NCBI RefSeq assembly: GCF_009695765.1
Contig: NZ_VUNI01000008.1
Location: 1-64,000 of the forward strand
Reading direction: 5' to 3'
DNA length: 64,000 nucleotides
Source: Roseburia porci
GTDB lineage: Bacteria; Bacillota; Clostridia; Lachnospirales; Lachnospiraceae
Shown here: in pieces, positions 34,035 through 42,227 of the stretch
Layout of the letters: each line of letters begins with the position of its first letter
How positions within the stretch are numbered: the first letter of the stretch is position 1
Notes under the pieces: generated by a model
The model's input: the letters and a program-made list of their open reading frames with translations, nothing else
What the model was told of the DNA's origin: nothing
Databases searched by the model: none
Translations under genes and position numbers: made by a program

Positions 34035-35000
34035 ATGTTTGGCGGCAGAAAAAAGGCTTTAAAAGAGGAACTTCAGAAGGTAAAAGAACATTTGCAGAAA
34101 AGTGATGAGATAGTGGCAGATCTTGCGGAGCAGAAGCAGCGTGTGGAAGGCTGCTATTCCGAGATGGCGGAATCAGCTGGTCAGCTTGAGGCAGAATTTG
34201 AACAGATCAGCAGTAACACGGATACTACGCTTGAATATGTATCACAGAATGCAGACATGGAAAAGATTTTGGAGCAGAAAATCATGGAATTACAGCAGTC
34301 TGTAACAGACATGACAGAAAAAAGCAAAAAAACATCAGAACAGCTGAATGATCAGAAGGAACAGTGGAGACAGCTTCTGGATGCACAGAAACAATATGAG
34401 GCACCGGTCGGGTATCTGAATGGATTTTCGTCTTCCATGCGGGAACAGAATAAAGAATATCTGGACAAAATGGAGCAGATGACGGCACTTGGAAAGGACA
34501 TGGGGGTTCTGGCACTTACCGCTGCAATAGAAGCTGGACGAATGGGAGAGACAGGAAGAAATTTTGTAGAGACCGCGCAGAAAATACGTGATCAGTCTTC
34601 TGAATATGAGCGCATCGCAGTCTCTGTAAAAAATAAACTGGAAGCAGATGAAAGCAGAATACAGAAGCTGGAGGAACAGGTTGGTATTCTTACTGGAATA
34701 CTGAAAGAGAATAACATCCTTGAAACAGAGATGCTGAAACACTTTGAAGAGACAAAAGAAACAGCAGCAGAGGCATTTGATGATGGGGTTTCGGCAGAAC
34801 TTGCAGAGATGAAAGAACAGGTTACCGGACTTTGGAATGCAGAACAGGAAATCTTAAAAGTTCAGAAACGCAATCAGATACAGCTTGGTGATATGAAGGA
34901 AGAATATCAGGCATGGCAGAAAATCACAGATGATGCGGTGCAGATGATACAGCCGGTTATGAAGTCGGCATCAGAATACATAAGGGTAAAGGGAGAGTAA
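34035..35000 (+). CDS. Soluble MCP-like coiled-coil signalling protein
   Basis: A 321-residue protein with no TM helix, almost wholly helical and heptad-rich. The segment MGVLALTAAIEAGRMGETGRNFVETAQKIRDQS (about 155-190) matches the hairpin tip of methyl-accepting chemotaxis proteins, where (I)xxLALNAAIEAARAGExGRGFAVVAxEIR is the consensus. The usual sensory domain is missing, and no CheA or CheW gene is in the window. The start is at MFGGRKK behind AGGAGG. It overlaps operon-like with an alpha/beta hydrolase gene 4 nt downstream. Its role is unknown; it may organise or signal within the cytoplasm. Confidence 0.75.
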   Translation: MFGGRKKALKEELQKVKEHLQKSDEIVADLAEQKQRVEGCYSEMAESAGQLEAEFEQISSNTDTTLEYVSQNADMEKILEQKIMELQQSVTDMTEKSKKTSEQLNDQKEQWRQLLDAQKQYEAPVGYLNGFSSSMREQNKEYLDKMEQMTALGKDMGVLALTAAIEAGRMGETGRNFVETAQKIRDQSSEYERIAVSVKNKLEADESRIQKLEEQVGILTGILKENNILETEMLKHFEETKETAAEAFDDGVSAELAEMKEQVTGLWNAEQEILKVQKRNQIQLGDMKEEYQAWQKITDDAVQMIQPVMKSASEYIRVKGE

Positions 35001-35004
35001 CAAC

Positions 35005-35952
35005 ATGAAGAAAGAAACATTTGGTTTTTTATCAAAGGACGGAAAGACAAAGATCTATGCAGTAAAATGGATACCGTCATCTGGAGAATACAAGGCTGTT
35101 TTGCAGATTACGCATGGAATGATTGAATTTGTGGAACGGTACCAGGCTTTTGCATCCTATCTCACAGAACACGGATTTCTTGTTGTGGGACATGATCATC
35201 TGGGACATGGAGCATCCGTTGCATCCAGAGAAGACTGGGGGTATTTTGCACCGAAGAATCCAAGTGACATTCTGATTGAGGACATGCATACCCTTCGTAC
35301 CATGATCCAGAAAGACAATCCGGATGTTCCGTATTTTATGCTGGGGCACAGCATGGGTTCTTATATGCTTCGGAAATATCTTGCATTCCACAATGACCAT
35401 CTTGCAGGAGCTATTATCATGGGAACAGGCTATATGCCGGAGGCAGTGACAAAGGCAGGTCTGATTACTGCAAAACTTACCGGTGCATTGCGTGGAGGAC
35501 ATTACAGAAGTAAGATGCTGGAAAATCTTACGTTTGGGGCTCCATATAAGAGATATGATCTTACCGGAAAAGATACAGCAAACAGCTGGCTTACCAAAGA
35601 TGCAAAAAGTGTAAAAAAATATTACAATGATCCACGCTGCACATTCCGTTTTACGGCCAATGGTTATCAGGGGCTTGCAGAAGCTGTTCTGTTTAGCTGT
35701 AATCAGAAAAATATCGATACATATAACAAAGCACTTCCGGTATTTCTGGTTTCCGGAGCAGATGACCCGGTTGGCAATATGGGAGAGGGCGTTAAGATTG
35801 TATGTGAGATGTTTAAGAAGGCGGGAATCCGCGATGTTTCCTGCAAACTGTATGCGAATGATCGTCATGAGATCTTAAATGAGACCGATAAAGAAACGGT
35901 ATATAAAGATATTCTGGATTGGATGGAAGAAAGAAAAGAATCACATCAGTAA
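35005..35952 (+). CDS. Alpha/beta hydrolase, monoacylglycerol lipase-like
   Basis: A 315-residue serine hydrolase of the Hydrolase_4 type. QITHGMIEFVERYQAFA and VVGHDHLGHGAS are the oxyanion and early strand motifs. The nucleophile lies in GHSMGSYM. The later acid and histidine are in SGADDPVG and NDRHEILNE. No signal peptide is present. Family members cleave monoacylglycerols or lysophospholipids. It begins 4 nt after the MCP-like gene, so the two are co-transcribed and likely translationally coupled. A strong terminator follows. Confidence 0.9.
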   Translation: MKKETFGFLSKDGKTKIYAVKWIPSSGEYKAVLQITHGMIEFVERYQAFASYLTEHGFLVVGHDHLGHGASVASREDWGYFAPKNPSDILIEDMHTLRTMIQKDNPDVPYFMLGHSMGSYMLRKYLAFHNDHLAGAIIMGTGYMPEAVTKAGLITAKLTGALRGGHYRSKMLENLTFGAPYKRYDLTGKDTANSWLTKDAKSVKKYYNDPRCTFRFTANGYQGLAEAVLFSCNQKNIDTYNKALPVFLVSGADDPVGNMGEGVKIVCEMFKKAGIRDVSCKLYANDRHEILNETDKETVYKDILDWMEERKESHQ

Positions 35953-35956
35953 CTGA

Positions 35957-35995
35957 AAATGGCGGTACATATCAAAACGATATGTACCGCCATTT
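35957..35995. terminator. Terminator after the hydrolase gene
   Basis: A perfect 17-bp stem (AAATGGCGGTACATATC, loop AAAAC). Short A and T flanks make it usable from both sides, towards the convergent PAP2 gene. Confidence 0.85.
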
Positions 35996-36022
35996 GAGTA
36001 AGATTCTATTGCTACATCCGAA

Positions 36023-36712
36023 TTAAAGCTGAGGAAGTGATTTCTCGTAGTTGTCCGCTGCTGCCGGGACTTTGGACCAGCCACGTACATAAACAATATA
36101 ATACATAACACCTGCAAGAAGAAATGCAGTAAATACATCAAATGTAGAATGCTGTTTGATGAACATGGTTGATAGAATAATGCTGACCATCAGTATTCCG
36201 GAAAGCAGACGTACGGTTTTCCGGTTTTTGAATTCCTTACTTTTTACAACAGCCAGATGAATGGCAAGAGAATTATAAACATGGATACTTGGGAAAAGGT
36301 TTGTCGGAGTATCCGTTGAATACAGCCATTCACAGAGCATGGTAAATACATTGTGATGTGTAAAATAATAAGGACGCAGGAACTGTCCATTCGGGAATAC
36401 CGTCGAAATGATCAGAAAGATGGTCATTCCGGTAAACAGGAAAGCACAGAGTCTGTAATAAATATCCTTGTTATGTATTGCAAAATATGCGATACCCCAT
36501 GCAACATATCCAAACCACATCAGATACGGAATAACGAAATATTCGCAGAATGGAATATAATCATCCAGCGCGGTATGTATCACATGAAAGTGTGTAGTCA
36601 CATTTTTCTCTACATAGGAAAACCATGCGAGATAGATAAAAAAATAATTAAGTATCAGAAGATGCTTGTATTTTTCAAAAAAAGTCAAGAAACGTTTCTT
36701 AAGAGATTTCAT
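36023..36712 (-). CDS. PAP2-superfamily membrane phosphatase-like protein
   Basis: A 229-residue membrane protein with about six TM segments, starting at MKSLKKRF behind GAAGG. The phosphatase motifs are visible as FPSIHVYNSLA (Ser and His of motif 2) and KQHSTFDVFTA (His and Asp of motif 3). Motif 1 (KxxxxxxRP) is only weakly represented by a FLRPYYF segment. Members dephosphorylate lipid phosphates or transfer phospho-headgroups. The form resembles the inositolphosphorylceramide-synthase-like PAP2 subgroup. It is monocistronic and divergent from the L,D-transpeptidase gene. Confidence 0.82.
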   Translation of the reverse strand: MKSLKKRFLTFFEKYKHLLILNYFFIYLAWFSYVEKNVTTHFHVIHTALDDYIPFCEYFVIPYLMWFGYVAWGIAYFAIHNKDIYYRLCAFLFTGMTIFLIISTVFPNGQFLRPYYFTHHNVFTMLCEWLYSTDTPTNLFPSIHVYNSLAIHLAVVKSKEFKNRKTVRLLSGILMVSIILSTMFIKQHSTFDVFTAFLLAGVMYYIVYVRGWSKVPAAADNYEKSLPQL

Positions 36713-36907
36713 ATCCTTCACCTTTCGAAAATATATTGGTATTTTTACGAGTTGAATTATAACACAGCATTTTTTAACATACAATTGACATTCGGCTTTC
36801 TTAATAAAATTTATGAAAAAATTAAGATTCTTCCATGAAAACATGAGTGCTCTTGTGCAGAAAATACAACAGAAAAATTACGAAAATATTACAAAAATAG
36901 TTTTTTT

Positions 36908-36963
36908 TTGACAATATTAAAACAAACGGTATAATGATACATGGCATAATGGAGGTTATGCCA
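36908..36963 (+). promoter_or_regulatory. Promoter and 5' hairpin of the L,D-transpeptidase gene
   Basis: TTGACA (36908-36913), a 16-bp spacer and TATAAT (36930-36935). The transcript would begin near 36942 with an 8-bp hairpin TGGCATAA/TTATGCCA (36942-36963), whose loop is TGGAGG, a Shine-Dalgarno-like sequence about 50 nt before the real start. Confidence 0.8.
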
Positions 36964-37008
36964 AAAGTACCATTCTACGAGTGATAAATTTTAGAAAAGA
37001 GGAGTTAT

Positions 37009-38679
37009 ATGTTTAAGAATATTCATTTGAATAAGAAAACAGTACTGATAACTGCGGGTATTATCTGCGGAGTGCTTGCAGCTGTCTATATTGGTTTTTC
37101 TGTATTCTTTATGAACCATTTCTTTTTCCGCACGACCATTAATGGAATGCCGGTAGCAGGCTGTACTGCGGATAAGGTGGAGAAGAATGCTGAGGAATCG
37201 GTAAAGGGATACGCACTGAATATTGCCGAGCGCGATGGCAAAAGCGAGACCATTTCCGGAGATGATTTTGGATTAAAGGCAGAGTCAGATGGAACGATGG
37301 AAAAGCTTTTAAAGAAACAGAATGGATTTGCATGGATTGCAAAGCTTTTCAAACCGGATCATCTGACAAGTGAGACACTTGTTTCCTATGACGAGGACAA
37401 ACTGAAAAGCGTTGCAGAAGATCTGGACTGTATGGATGAAAAGAATCAGAAAGAGCCGGTAGACGCCAGAATTTCAGATTATGATGCGAAAAACGGATTC
37501 ACGATCGAAGAGGAACAGGAAGGCACTGCAGTTGATTCTGATAAAACGCTTGCAGCCATTAAGGATGCTGTAGACGGTCTTAGCGAAAACGTTGATTTGG
37601 AACAGGCAGGATGTTATAAGGAGCCATCGGTTACAGCTGATGATGAAAAGCTTAAAACAGCTTGTGATGCATTGAACAAATATTTAAAATCCAGCATTAC
37701 CTATCAGGTTGGCGATCAGAGCCAGACACTGGATGCTTCCACGTTTGCTTCCTGGCTTTCACTGGATGACGACCTTCAGCCGGTCGTAGATCAGGCTGCG
37801 GTTGAGGATTATGTTTCCGGTCTTGCGGATAAATATAATACCTGCTATGGAAATAAAACACTCAATACTTCGTATGGAACGACGGTAAGCATTGGAAACG
37901 TTCATTATGGATGGAAAGTGGATAATGCAGCAGAGGCGTCTGCGATTATTTCAGATCTGGAGGGTGGAGCGCCTGTGACCAGAGATCTGAATTATTCCAT
38001 GACAGCAGCGAGCCATGGGGCAAATGACTATGGGGATTCCTATGTTGAGATCAACCTGACAGCGCAGCATCTGTTTTTATATAAAAACGGAAGTCTTGTG
38101 CTGGAAACAGATGTCGTAACCGGAAAACCGGATGGTTCCCACGAGACACCACCTGGAGTATTTGGAATTACATATTGCGAGAAAAATGCTACTTTACGTG
38201 GAGCAAACTATGCGACTCCAGTCAGCTACTGGATGCCGTTTAACGGAGATATCGGACTGCATGATGCTACCTGGCAGCCGGCATTCGGAGGAACTTTGTA
38301 CAAGACAAGAGGTTCTCACGGATGTGTCAATCTGCCGCTTGGCGTTGCACAGCAGATTTTTGATAATGTAGAAGCCGGATTTCCAGTTCTTTGCTATGAT
38401 CTTCCGGGAACAGAACATCTGAGTCCGGATGAACAGGCTGCAGCAGATGCAAGTGCCGCAATTGATGCAATCGGTAATGTGACACTGGATTCAGAGCCGG
38501 CAATCAATGCAGCGCGTACACAATACGATGCATTATCGGCATTGGGAAAGAAACTTGTAAAGAATTATGATACACTTACGGCTGCTGAGGATACATTTAT
38601 TCAGATGAGAGATGCCCAGGCTGCACAGCAACAGCAGCCTGCGGATTCCACAGCAGATCCGGCAGCGCCACAGCAGTAA
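37009..38679 (+). CDS. L,D-transpeptidase (YkuD) with PG_binding_4 domain
   Basis: A 556-residue membrane-anchored wall enzyme. A TM anchor lies at about 11-34, then a helical and PG_binding_4-type region with a repeated EE...GY/ED pattern, then a YkuD domain (about 345-470). Its active-site motif includes HDATWQPAFGG and GSHGCVNLP with the catalytic C439. A C-terminal module (about 478-530, AIGNVTLDSEPAINAARTQYDALSALGK region) and a Gln/Pro/Ala tail follow. It forms 3-3 crosslinks in peptidoglycan. The start lies behind AGAGGAG. It has its own promoter. Confidence 0.93.
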   Translation: MFKNIHLNKKTVLITAGIICGVLAAVYIGFSVFFMNHFFFRTTINGMPVAGCTADKVEKNAEESVKGYALNIAERDGKSETISGDDFGLKAESDGTMEKLLKKQNGFAWIAKLFKPDHLTSETLVSYDEDKLKSVAEDLDCMDEKNQKEPVDARISDYDAKNGFTIEEEQEGTAVDSDKTLAAIKDAVDGLSENVDLEQAGCYKEPSVTADDEKLKTACDALNKYLKSSITYQVGDQSQTLDASTFASWLSLDDDLQPVVDQAAVEDYVSGLADKYNTCYGNKTLNTSYGTTVSIGNVHYGWKVDNAAEASAIISDLEGGAPVTRDLNYSMTAASHGANDYGDSYVEINLTAQHLFLYKNGSLVLETDVVTGKPDGSHETPPGVFGITYCEKNATLRGANYATPVSYWMPFNGDIGLHDATWQPAFGGTLYKTRGSHGCVNLPLGVAQQIFDNVEAGFPVLCYDLPGTEHLSPDEQAAADASAAIDAIGNVTLDSEPAINAARTQYDALSALGKKLVKNYDTLTAAEDTFIQMRDAQAAQQQQPADSTADPAAPQQ

Positions 38680-38711
38680 TAGGCAGTAATAGCTGCGAAA
38701 CGAAATAAAAC

Positions 38712-38741
38712 AGCCCGTTGTCATGAGAATGACAGCGGGCT
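38712..38741. terminator. Hairpin between the transpeptidase and GH42 genes
   Basis: AGCCCGTTGTCAT, loop GAGA, ATGACAGCGGGCT: 13 bp with one G-T pair. It is followed by ATTTGTTTG, a weak T-run. Confidence 0.65.
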
Positions 38742-38786
38742 ATTTGTTTGAAAACAATTTTGCCAGTGCATGGAATGCGGAAAAAT

Positions 38787-40790
38787 TTAATATTCAAGGA
38801 TTGCAACACCCCATGGATCCAGCTGGATCTCTTCGTTCTGGCAGATGGTTTTACCGGAAAGCAGTTCAGTTGCATCATCCGCAGAATTGTAAACATGCTG
38901 GAAGTCATGGGAATAATTGAGCAGATACAGGATCGAGTGTCCCTGCTCATTGATTCCCTGCTTTGCAACTACCGGGTAAGATGCAGTTACCGGGATTTTC
39001 TGTGGCTCCTTCAGACCGATCTCATCAAAGAATTCGGAAAAAAGACGGATCAGGACGGCTTCATCAAAAAGTGTTGCAAGATACATGGCATGTCCTTTTC
39101 CGTACTGGTTGACAGAGACGGCACTGTAACGATCCCAGACACGGTGTCCATAGTGAACCAGAGAGCGGGCAGTATCACAGGAGACAAGTTCCATCCATTC
39201 GCGTGCAGTTCCGGCGATGCCATGGTAGGACACGGAGACATGATGCGGCAGAGTGAACTGGTCATAGTGGATGCCAAGCGCTTTATGGAGAATATGAGGC
39301 TGTGTATCTGCGTAGATTTTTAAGTGCTCATCGGAAAAACCACTCTTAAATGTCACGATCAGGCTGCCTCCGTCTTCTACATAGCGATTCAGTGCGGTCA
39401 GTGTGGATTCAGATGCACTGTACAGCGCAGGTACCAGTATGCAGTCATATTTGGAAAACAATGTTTCATCCGCCGGGATCATATCATATTCGATATTCAT
39501 ATGAAACAGCGTATCACAAAGCCAGCGCAGAATTGTATTATAGCTGTATTCGCCGTTTGTTTCAGTCGGGAAAAGCCGAAGCCCGGTCAGAGAACGGTTG
39601 TCGGCGATGACTGCGATCCGGTTTGTTTTTTGCAGGTTTTTCAGATGGCTTCCAATCCGCTTCCATTCATTCCCGATCACACAGCAGTCGCGGTATGTCT
39701 CATTTTCTTTCAGATCATGGGAAAGTACGCCTTTCCAGTAGCTTTCGATGGCATTGTGGATTGAATGCCAGTGCCAGTACATGACGGAATTGGAGCCGTT
39801 TGCAATATGGCTGTATGCCTGGAGGCGAAGCTGTCCCGGATAAGGCAGCCATCCGGGATTTCCCTGTGCTTCTGTCTCAAGAACAAGATAGTTGTCGCGC
39901 AGCAGACCGCGTGCAATATTTCCGCAGACTGTAATCTCGGCACCGGTCAGATCGTCTTCGCCTGGATGATAGATGTCACAGCCTGCGACAGTCATGGAAC
40001 GGACCGCTTCAAACTGGTCGACTTCCGGCTGCAGACCATAAGAATAATCATGCCATTCATAGTCAAAGTTTTGCGTGATGAATTGATCCGGGCGCTTATA
40101 TTCTTCCACGATTGCAGCCTGCCATGCAAGAAAGTCTGTGACAAGCTTTCGCTGGAAAGCCGCATATTCGCCGGCAAGACTCTGGTTGATCGTGCCCCGG
40201 ATATCGGGAAAATCATCCCAGTTGTCAATACGGTTACTCCAGTAGTCGAGACCGAATTCGTGGTTGAATACACGAATGTCCGGGTATTGTTTTTTGAGAG
40301 CATCAACAAACATTTTCTGCGCTCTTGGCGAGCAGGTATCGTAATGTTTGGTCTCATTATCCAGCTGGAAGCCGATGACATGCGGTTCATCTTTGACTTC
40401 TTCCATCAGTCTGCGGATGATTTTTTCCGCATAGGACAGATAGACAGGATGCGTAATATCCATGTTCTGGCGGTGACCGTAGAGCTCCTGGCCTCCATGG
40501 TTCAGAGCCAGGATGTCATCTGCTTTTTTGGCAAGCCAGGATGGGATTGCATAGGTTGGTGTTCCGATGATGACGGAAATATGATGCTTTCTTGCGGTAT
40601 CCAGCATGCGGTGGAGATGGGAAAAATTATATTGCCCTTCCTGTGGCTCCCAGGTACTCCAGGTAGATTCGGCGATCCGGATCACATTCATTCCGGCTTT
40701 TTCCATCATTGTCATGTCTGTTTCAATGCGGTCATATGGCATATATTCATCGTAATATGCAGCTCCATAATAAAGTTTGTCAGTTTTCAT
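38787..40790 (-). CDS. GH42 beta-galactosidase
   Basis: A 667-residue cytoplasmic enzyme without a signal peptide. The TIM barrel has the acid/base pair in FQLDNE (N145, E146), and the nucleophile probably lies in ETEAQ (305-309), where related enzymes have MEQQ. YGAAYYDEY near the start and SVMYWHWHSIHNA are typical. A trimerisation domain and a C-terminal beta domain follow. It removes terminal beta-galactosyl residues, likely from galactan or galacto-oligosaccharides. GAGGGGG precedes the start. A near-perfect operator palindrome lies 20 nt upstream, shared with the divergent LacI regulator. Confidence 0.93.
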   Translation of the reverse strand: MKTDKLYYGAAYYDEYMPYDRIETDMTMMEKAGMNVIRIAESTWSTWEPQEGQYNFSHLHRMLDTARKHHISVIIGTPTYAIPSWLAKKADDILALNHGGQELYGHRQNMDITHPVYLSYAEKIIRRLMEEVKDEPHVIGFQLDNETKHYDTCSPRAQKMFVDALKKQYPDIRVFNHEFGLDYWSNRIDNWDDFPDIRGTINQSLAGEYAAFQRKLVTDFLAWQAAIVEEYKRPDQFITQNFDYEWHDYSYGLQPEVDQFEAVRSMTVAGCDIYHPGEDDLTGAEITVCGNIARGLLRDNYLVLETEAQGNPGWLPYPGQLRLQAYSHIANGSNSVMYWHWHSIHNAIESYWKGVLSHDLKENETYRDCCVIGNEWKRIGSHLKNLQKTNRIAVIADNRSLTGLRLFPTETNGEYSYNTILRWLCDTLFHMNIEYDMIPADETLFSKYDCILVPALYSASESTLTALNRYVEDGGSLIVTFKSGFSDEHLKIYADTQPHILHKALGIHYDQFTLPHHVSVSYHGIAGTAREWMELVSCDTARSLVHYGHRVWDRYSAVSVNQYGKGHAMYLATLFDEAVLIRLFSEFFDEIGLKEPQKIPVTASYPVVAKQGINEQGHSILYLLNYSHDFQHVYNSADDATELLSGKTICQNEEIQLDPWGVAILEY

Positions 40791-40809
40791 AAGTACCCCC
40801 TCTTAATAT

Positions 40810-40831
40810 TATGAACAACCGATTGTTCATA
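40810..40831. promoter_or_regulatory. LacI-type operator O1 (GH42/lacI intergenic)
   Basis: A perfect palindrome: arms TATGAACAA and TTGTTCATA around CCGA. Core CAACCGATTG (40816-40825) recurs at 42037 and 42165. It sits directly upstream of the GH42 start on the minus strand. Confidence 0.85.
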
Positions 40832-40968
40832 AGCAAATTCAAGTGTTTTACAGAAATAGTATAACATTTTTGGAAAGAATGCAAAGAAAAAACAGAATAA
40901 TATTGACTTTTCTGTGTAAAAAAAAGAAAATAGAAATGTGCAGCTGCGCACACGGAAGAGGGAGAAAA

Positions 40969-41973
40969 ATGAGTGAACAGTACAAAAATATTACGATTTC
41001 AGATGTTGCCGAAGCATTGGGGGTTTCGAAGACAACCGTATCAAGAGCCATATCCGGAAAGGGAAGAATCGGGGAAGCAACCAGACAGCGGATACTGGAG
41101 TATATAGAAGAGCATGATTATAAACCGAATGTTATTGCGAAAGGACTTGCGCAGTCCAGAACCTATAATATCTGTGTGGTAATGCCTGGAAATTACAGCC
41201 TGGTGGATCTTCCGTTTTTTCAGGAGATCATTATGGGAATCCAGGAAGTGGCAGGAATGTCAGAGTATGATATTCTTCTTTGTACCTGTCAGGAGAATGA
41301 TGTTGCCGCACTTGAACGCATCGTATCCAATCGTAAGGTAGATGGTGTAATCCTGCTCCGCACCTATGTGAAGGATGCACAGATCGAACTTCTGCAAAGT
41401 AAAAAGCTTCCGTTTGTTACGGTCGGAAGTACGGACTATGAACATGTCGTGCAGATCGATCATGATCATGAGAGTGCCTGCAGGGAATTGACATCGATTA
41501 TGCTGATGCGGAAGATGAAGCGCATTGCCCTGCTTGGGGGAAATGATGCGTTTGTGGTCACGAAGAGCAGGTATAAGGGTTTCACGGAAGCATTTACCTC
41601 ATTTGGACGGGAGCCGGAGAATGAATTAATCTATATGAATCTGGAGAGCCGGGTGCAGATCGAGAAAGCAGTGGAAGAGCTGATTGATAAAAAGGCAGAC
41701 TGTATCATATGTATGGATGATGCAATCTGCAGCAGGGTTCTTGTAAAGCTGAGACAGGAAGAGATCCATGTGCCTCAGGATGTGCGGATTGCATCATTTT
41801 ATAACAGTTCTGTCCTCGAAAACAGTACGCCGTCTATCACATCATTAAGTTTTGATGTCAGGGAACTTGGAATGGCATCCTGCAAAGAACTTCTCCAGAT
41901 GATCGAGAATGAGAGTGTTCCGGAAAAGACACTTCTGACTTATGAGGTTGTATTAAAAGAATCTACAAAATAA
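40969..41973 (+). CDS. LacI-family transcriptional regulator
   Basis: A 334-residue regulator. The N-terminal HTH reads ITISDVAEALGVSKTTVSRAISGKGRI, with hinge YKPNVIAKGLAQSRTYNI. A periplasmic-binding-protein-like sugar domain follows (VDGVILLRTYV, SARELTSIMLMR-like, and a C-terminal SLSFDVRELGMASCKELL). The start is at MSEQYKN behind GAGGGAG. It is the probable binder of CAACCGATTG sites at 40816, 42037 and 42165, controlling the divergent GH42 gene and the downstream unknown gene pair. The effector is presumably galactose or a galactoside, by context. Confidence 0.93.
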   Translation: MSEQYKNITISDVAEALGVSKTTVSRAISGKGRIGEATRQRILEYIEEHDYKPNVIAKGLAQSRTYNICVVMPGNYSLVDLPFFQEIIMGIQEVAGMSEYDILLCTCQENDVAALERIVSNRKVDGVILLRTYVKDAQIELLQSKKLPFVTVGSTDYEHVVQIDHDHESACRELTSIMLMRKMKRIALLGGNDAFVVTKSRYKGFTEAFTSFGREPENELIYMNLESRVQIEKAVEELIDKKADCIICMDDAICSRVLVKLRQEEIHVPQDVRIASFYNSSVLENSTPSITSLSFDVRELGMASCKELLQMIENESVPEKTLLTYEVVLKESTK

Positions 41974-41986
41974 TTTCAAATATTGG

Positions 41987-42022
41987 AAAAGGTACAGATT
42001 ATATGATCTGTATCTTTTTTTT
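41987..42022 (+). terminator. Terminator after lacI
   Basis: AAAAGGTACAGAT pairs with ATCTGTATCTTTT (one G-T), loop TATATG, followed by a further TTTT. Confidence 0.92.
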
Positions 42023-42036
42023 GTTCACTTTTTGAT

Positions 42037-42046
42037 CAACCGATTG
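42037..42046. promoter_or_regulatory. LacI-type operator O2
   Basis: CAACCGATTG within ATCAACCGATTGCGCAGC, lying upstream of the promoter of the 616-residue gene. The flanks are less symmetric than at O1. Spacing to O3 is 128 bp centre to centre, compatible with looping. Confidence 0.65.
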
Positions 42047-42123
42047 CGCAGCGCGATGGTCGGATTTGAGACGATTTGTGAAATGTGTGCAAAAAAAGAC
42101 GCAAAATATATCAAAAGTGTACA

Positions 42124-42174
42124 TTGACACAAGAAGTACAGGCTGATATACTACAGATAAAGAACAACCGATTG
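42124..42174 (+). promoter_or_regulatory. Promoter and operator O3 of the unknown gene pair
   Basis: TTGACA (42124-42129), a 17-bp spacer and TATACT (42147-42152). CAACCGATTG (42165-42174) lies at about +6 to +15 from the expected start, an ideal position for repression. Confidence 0.82.
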
Positions 42175-42227
42175 CGCAACTTGTTGTGCATCAGAAATTA
42201 TAAAAATGGTTACGGAGGGAGACAGTG

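Noticed and set aside
35077-35868. A 263-codon minus-strand frame over the hydrolase gene
   Set aside because: Antisense to a gene with a visible catalytic triad; no ribosome site and implausible composition.
39765-40814. A 349-codon frame on the plus strand opposite GH42
   Set aside because: It is antisense to the clear GH42 enzyme, lacks a ribosome binding site and shows no family motifs.
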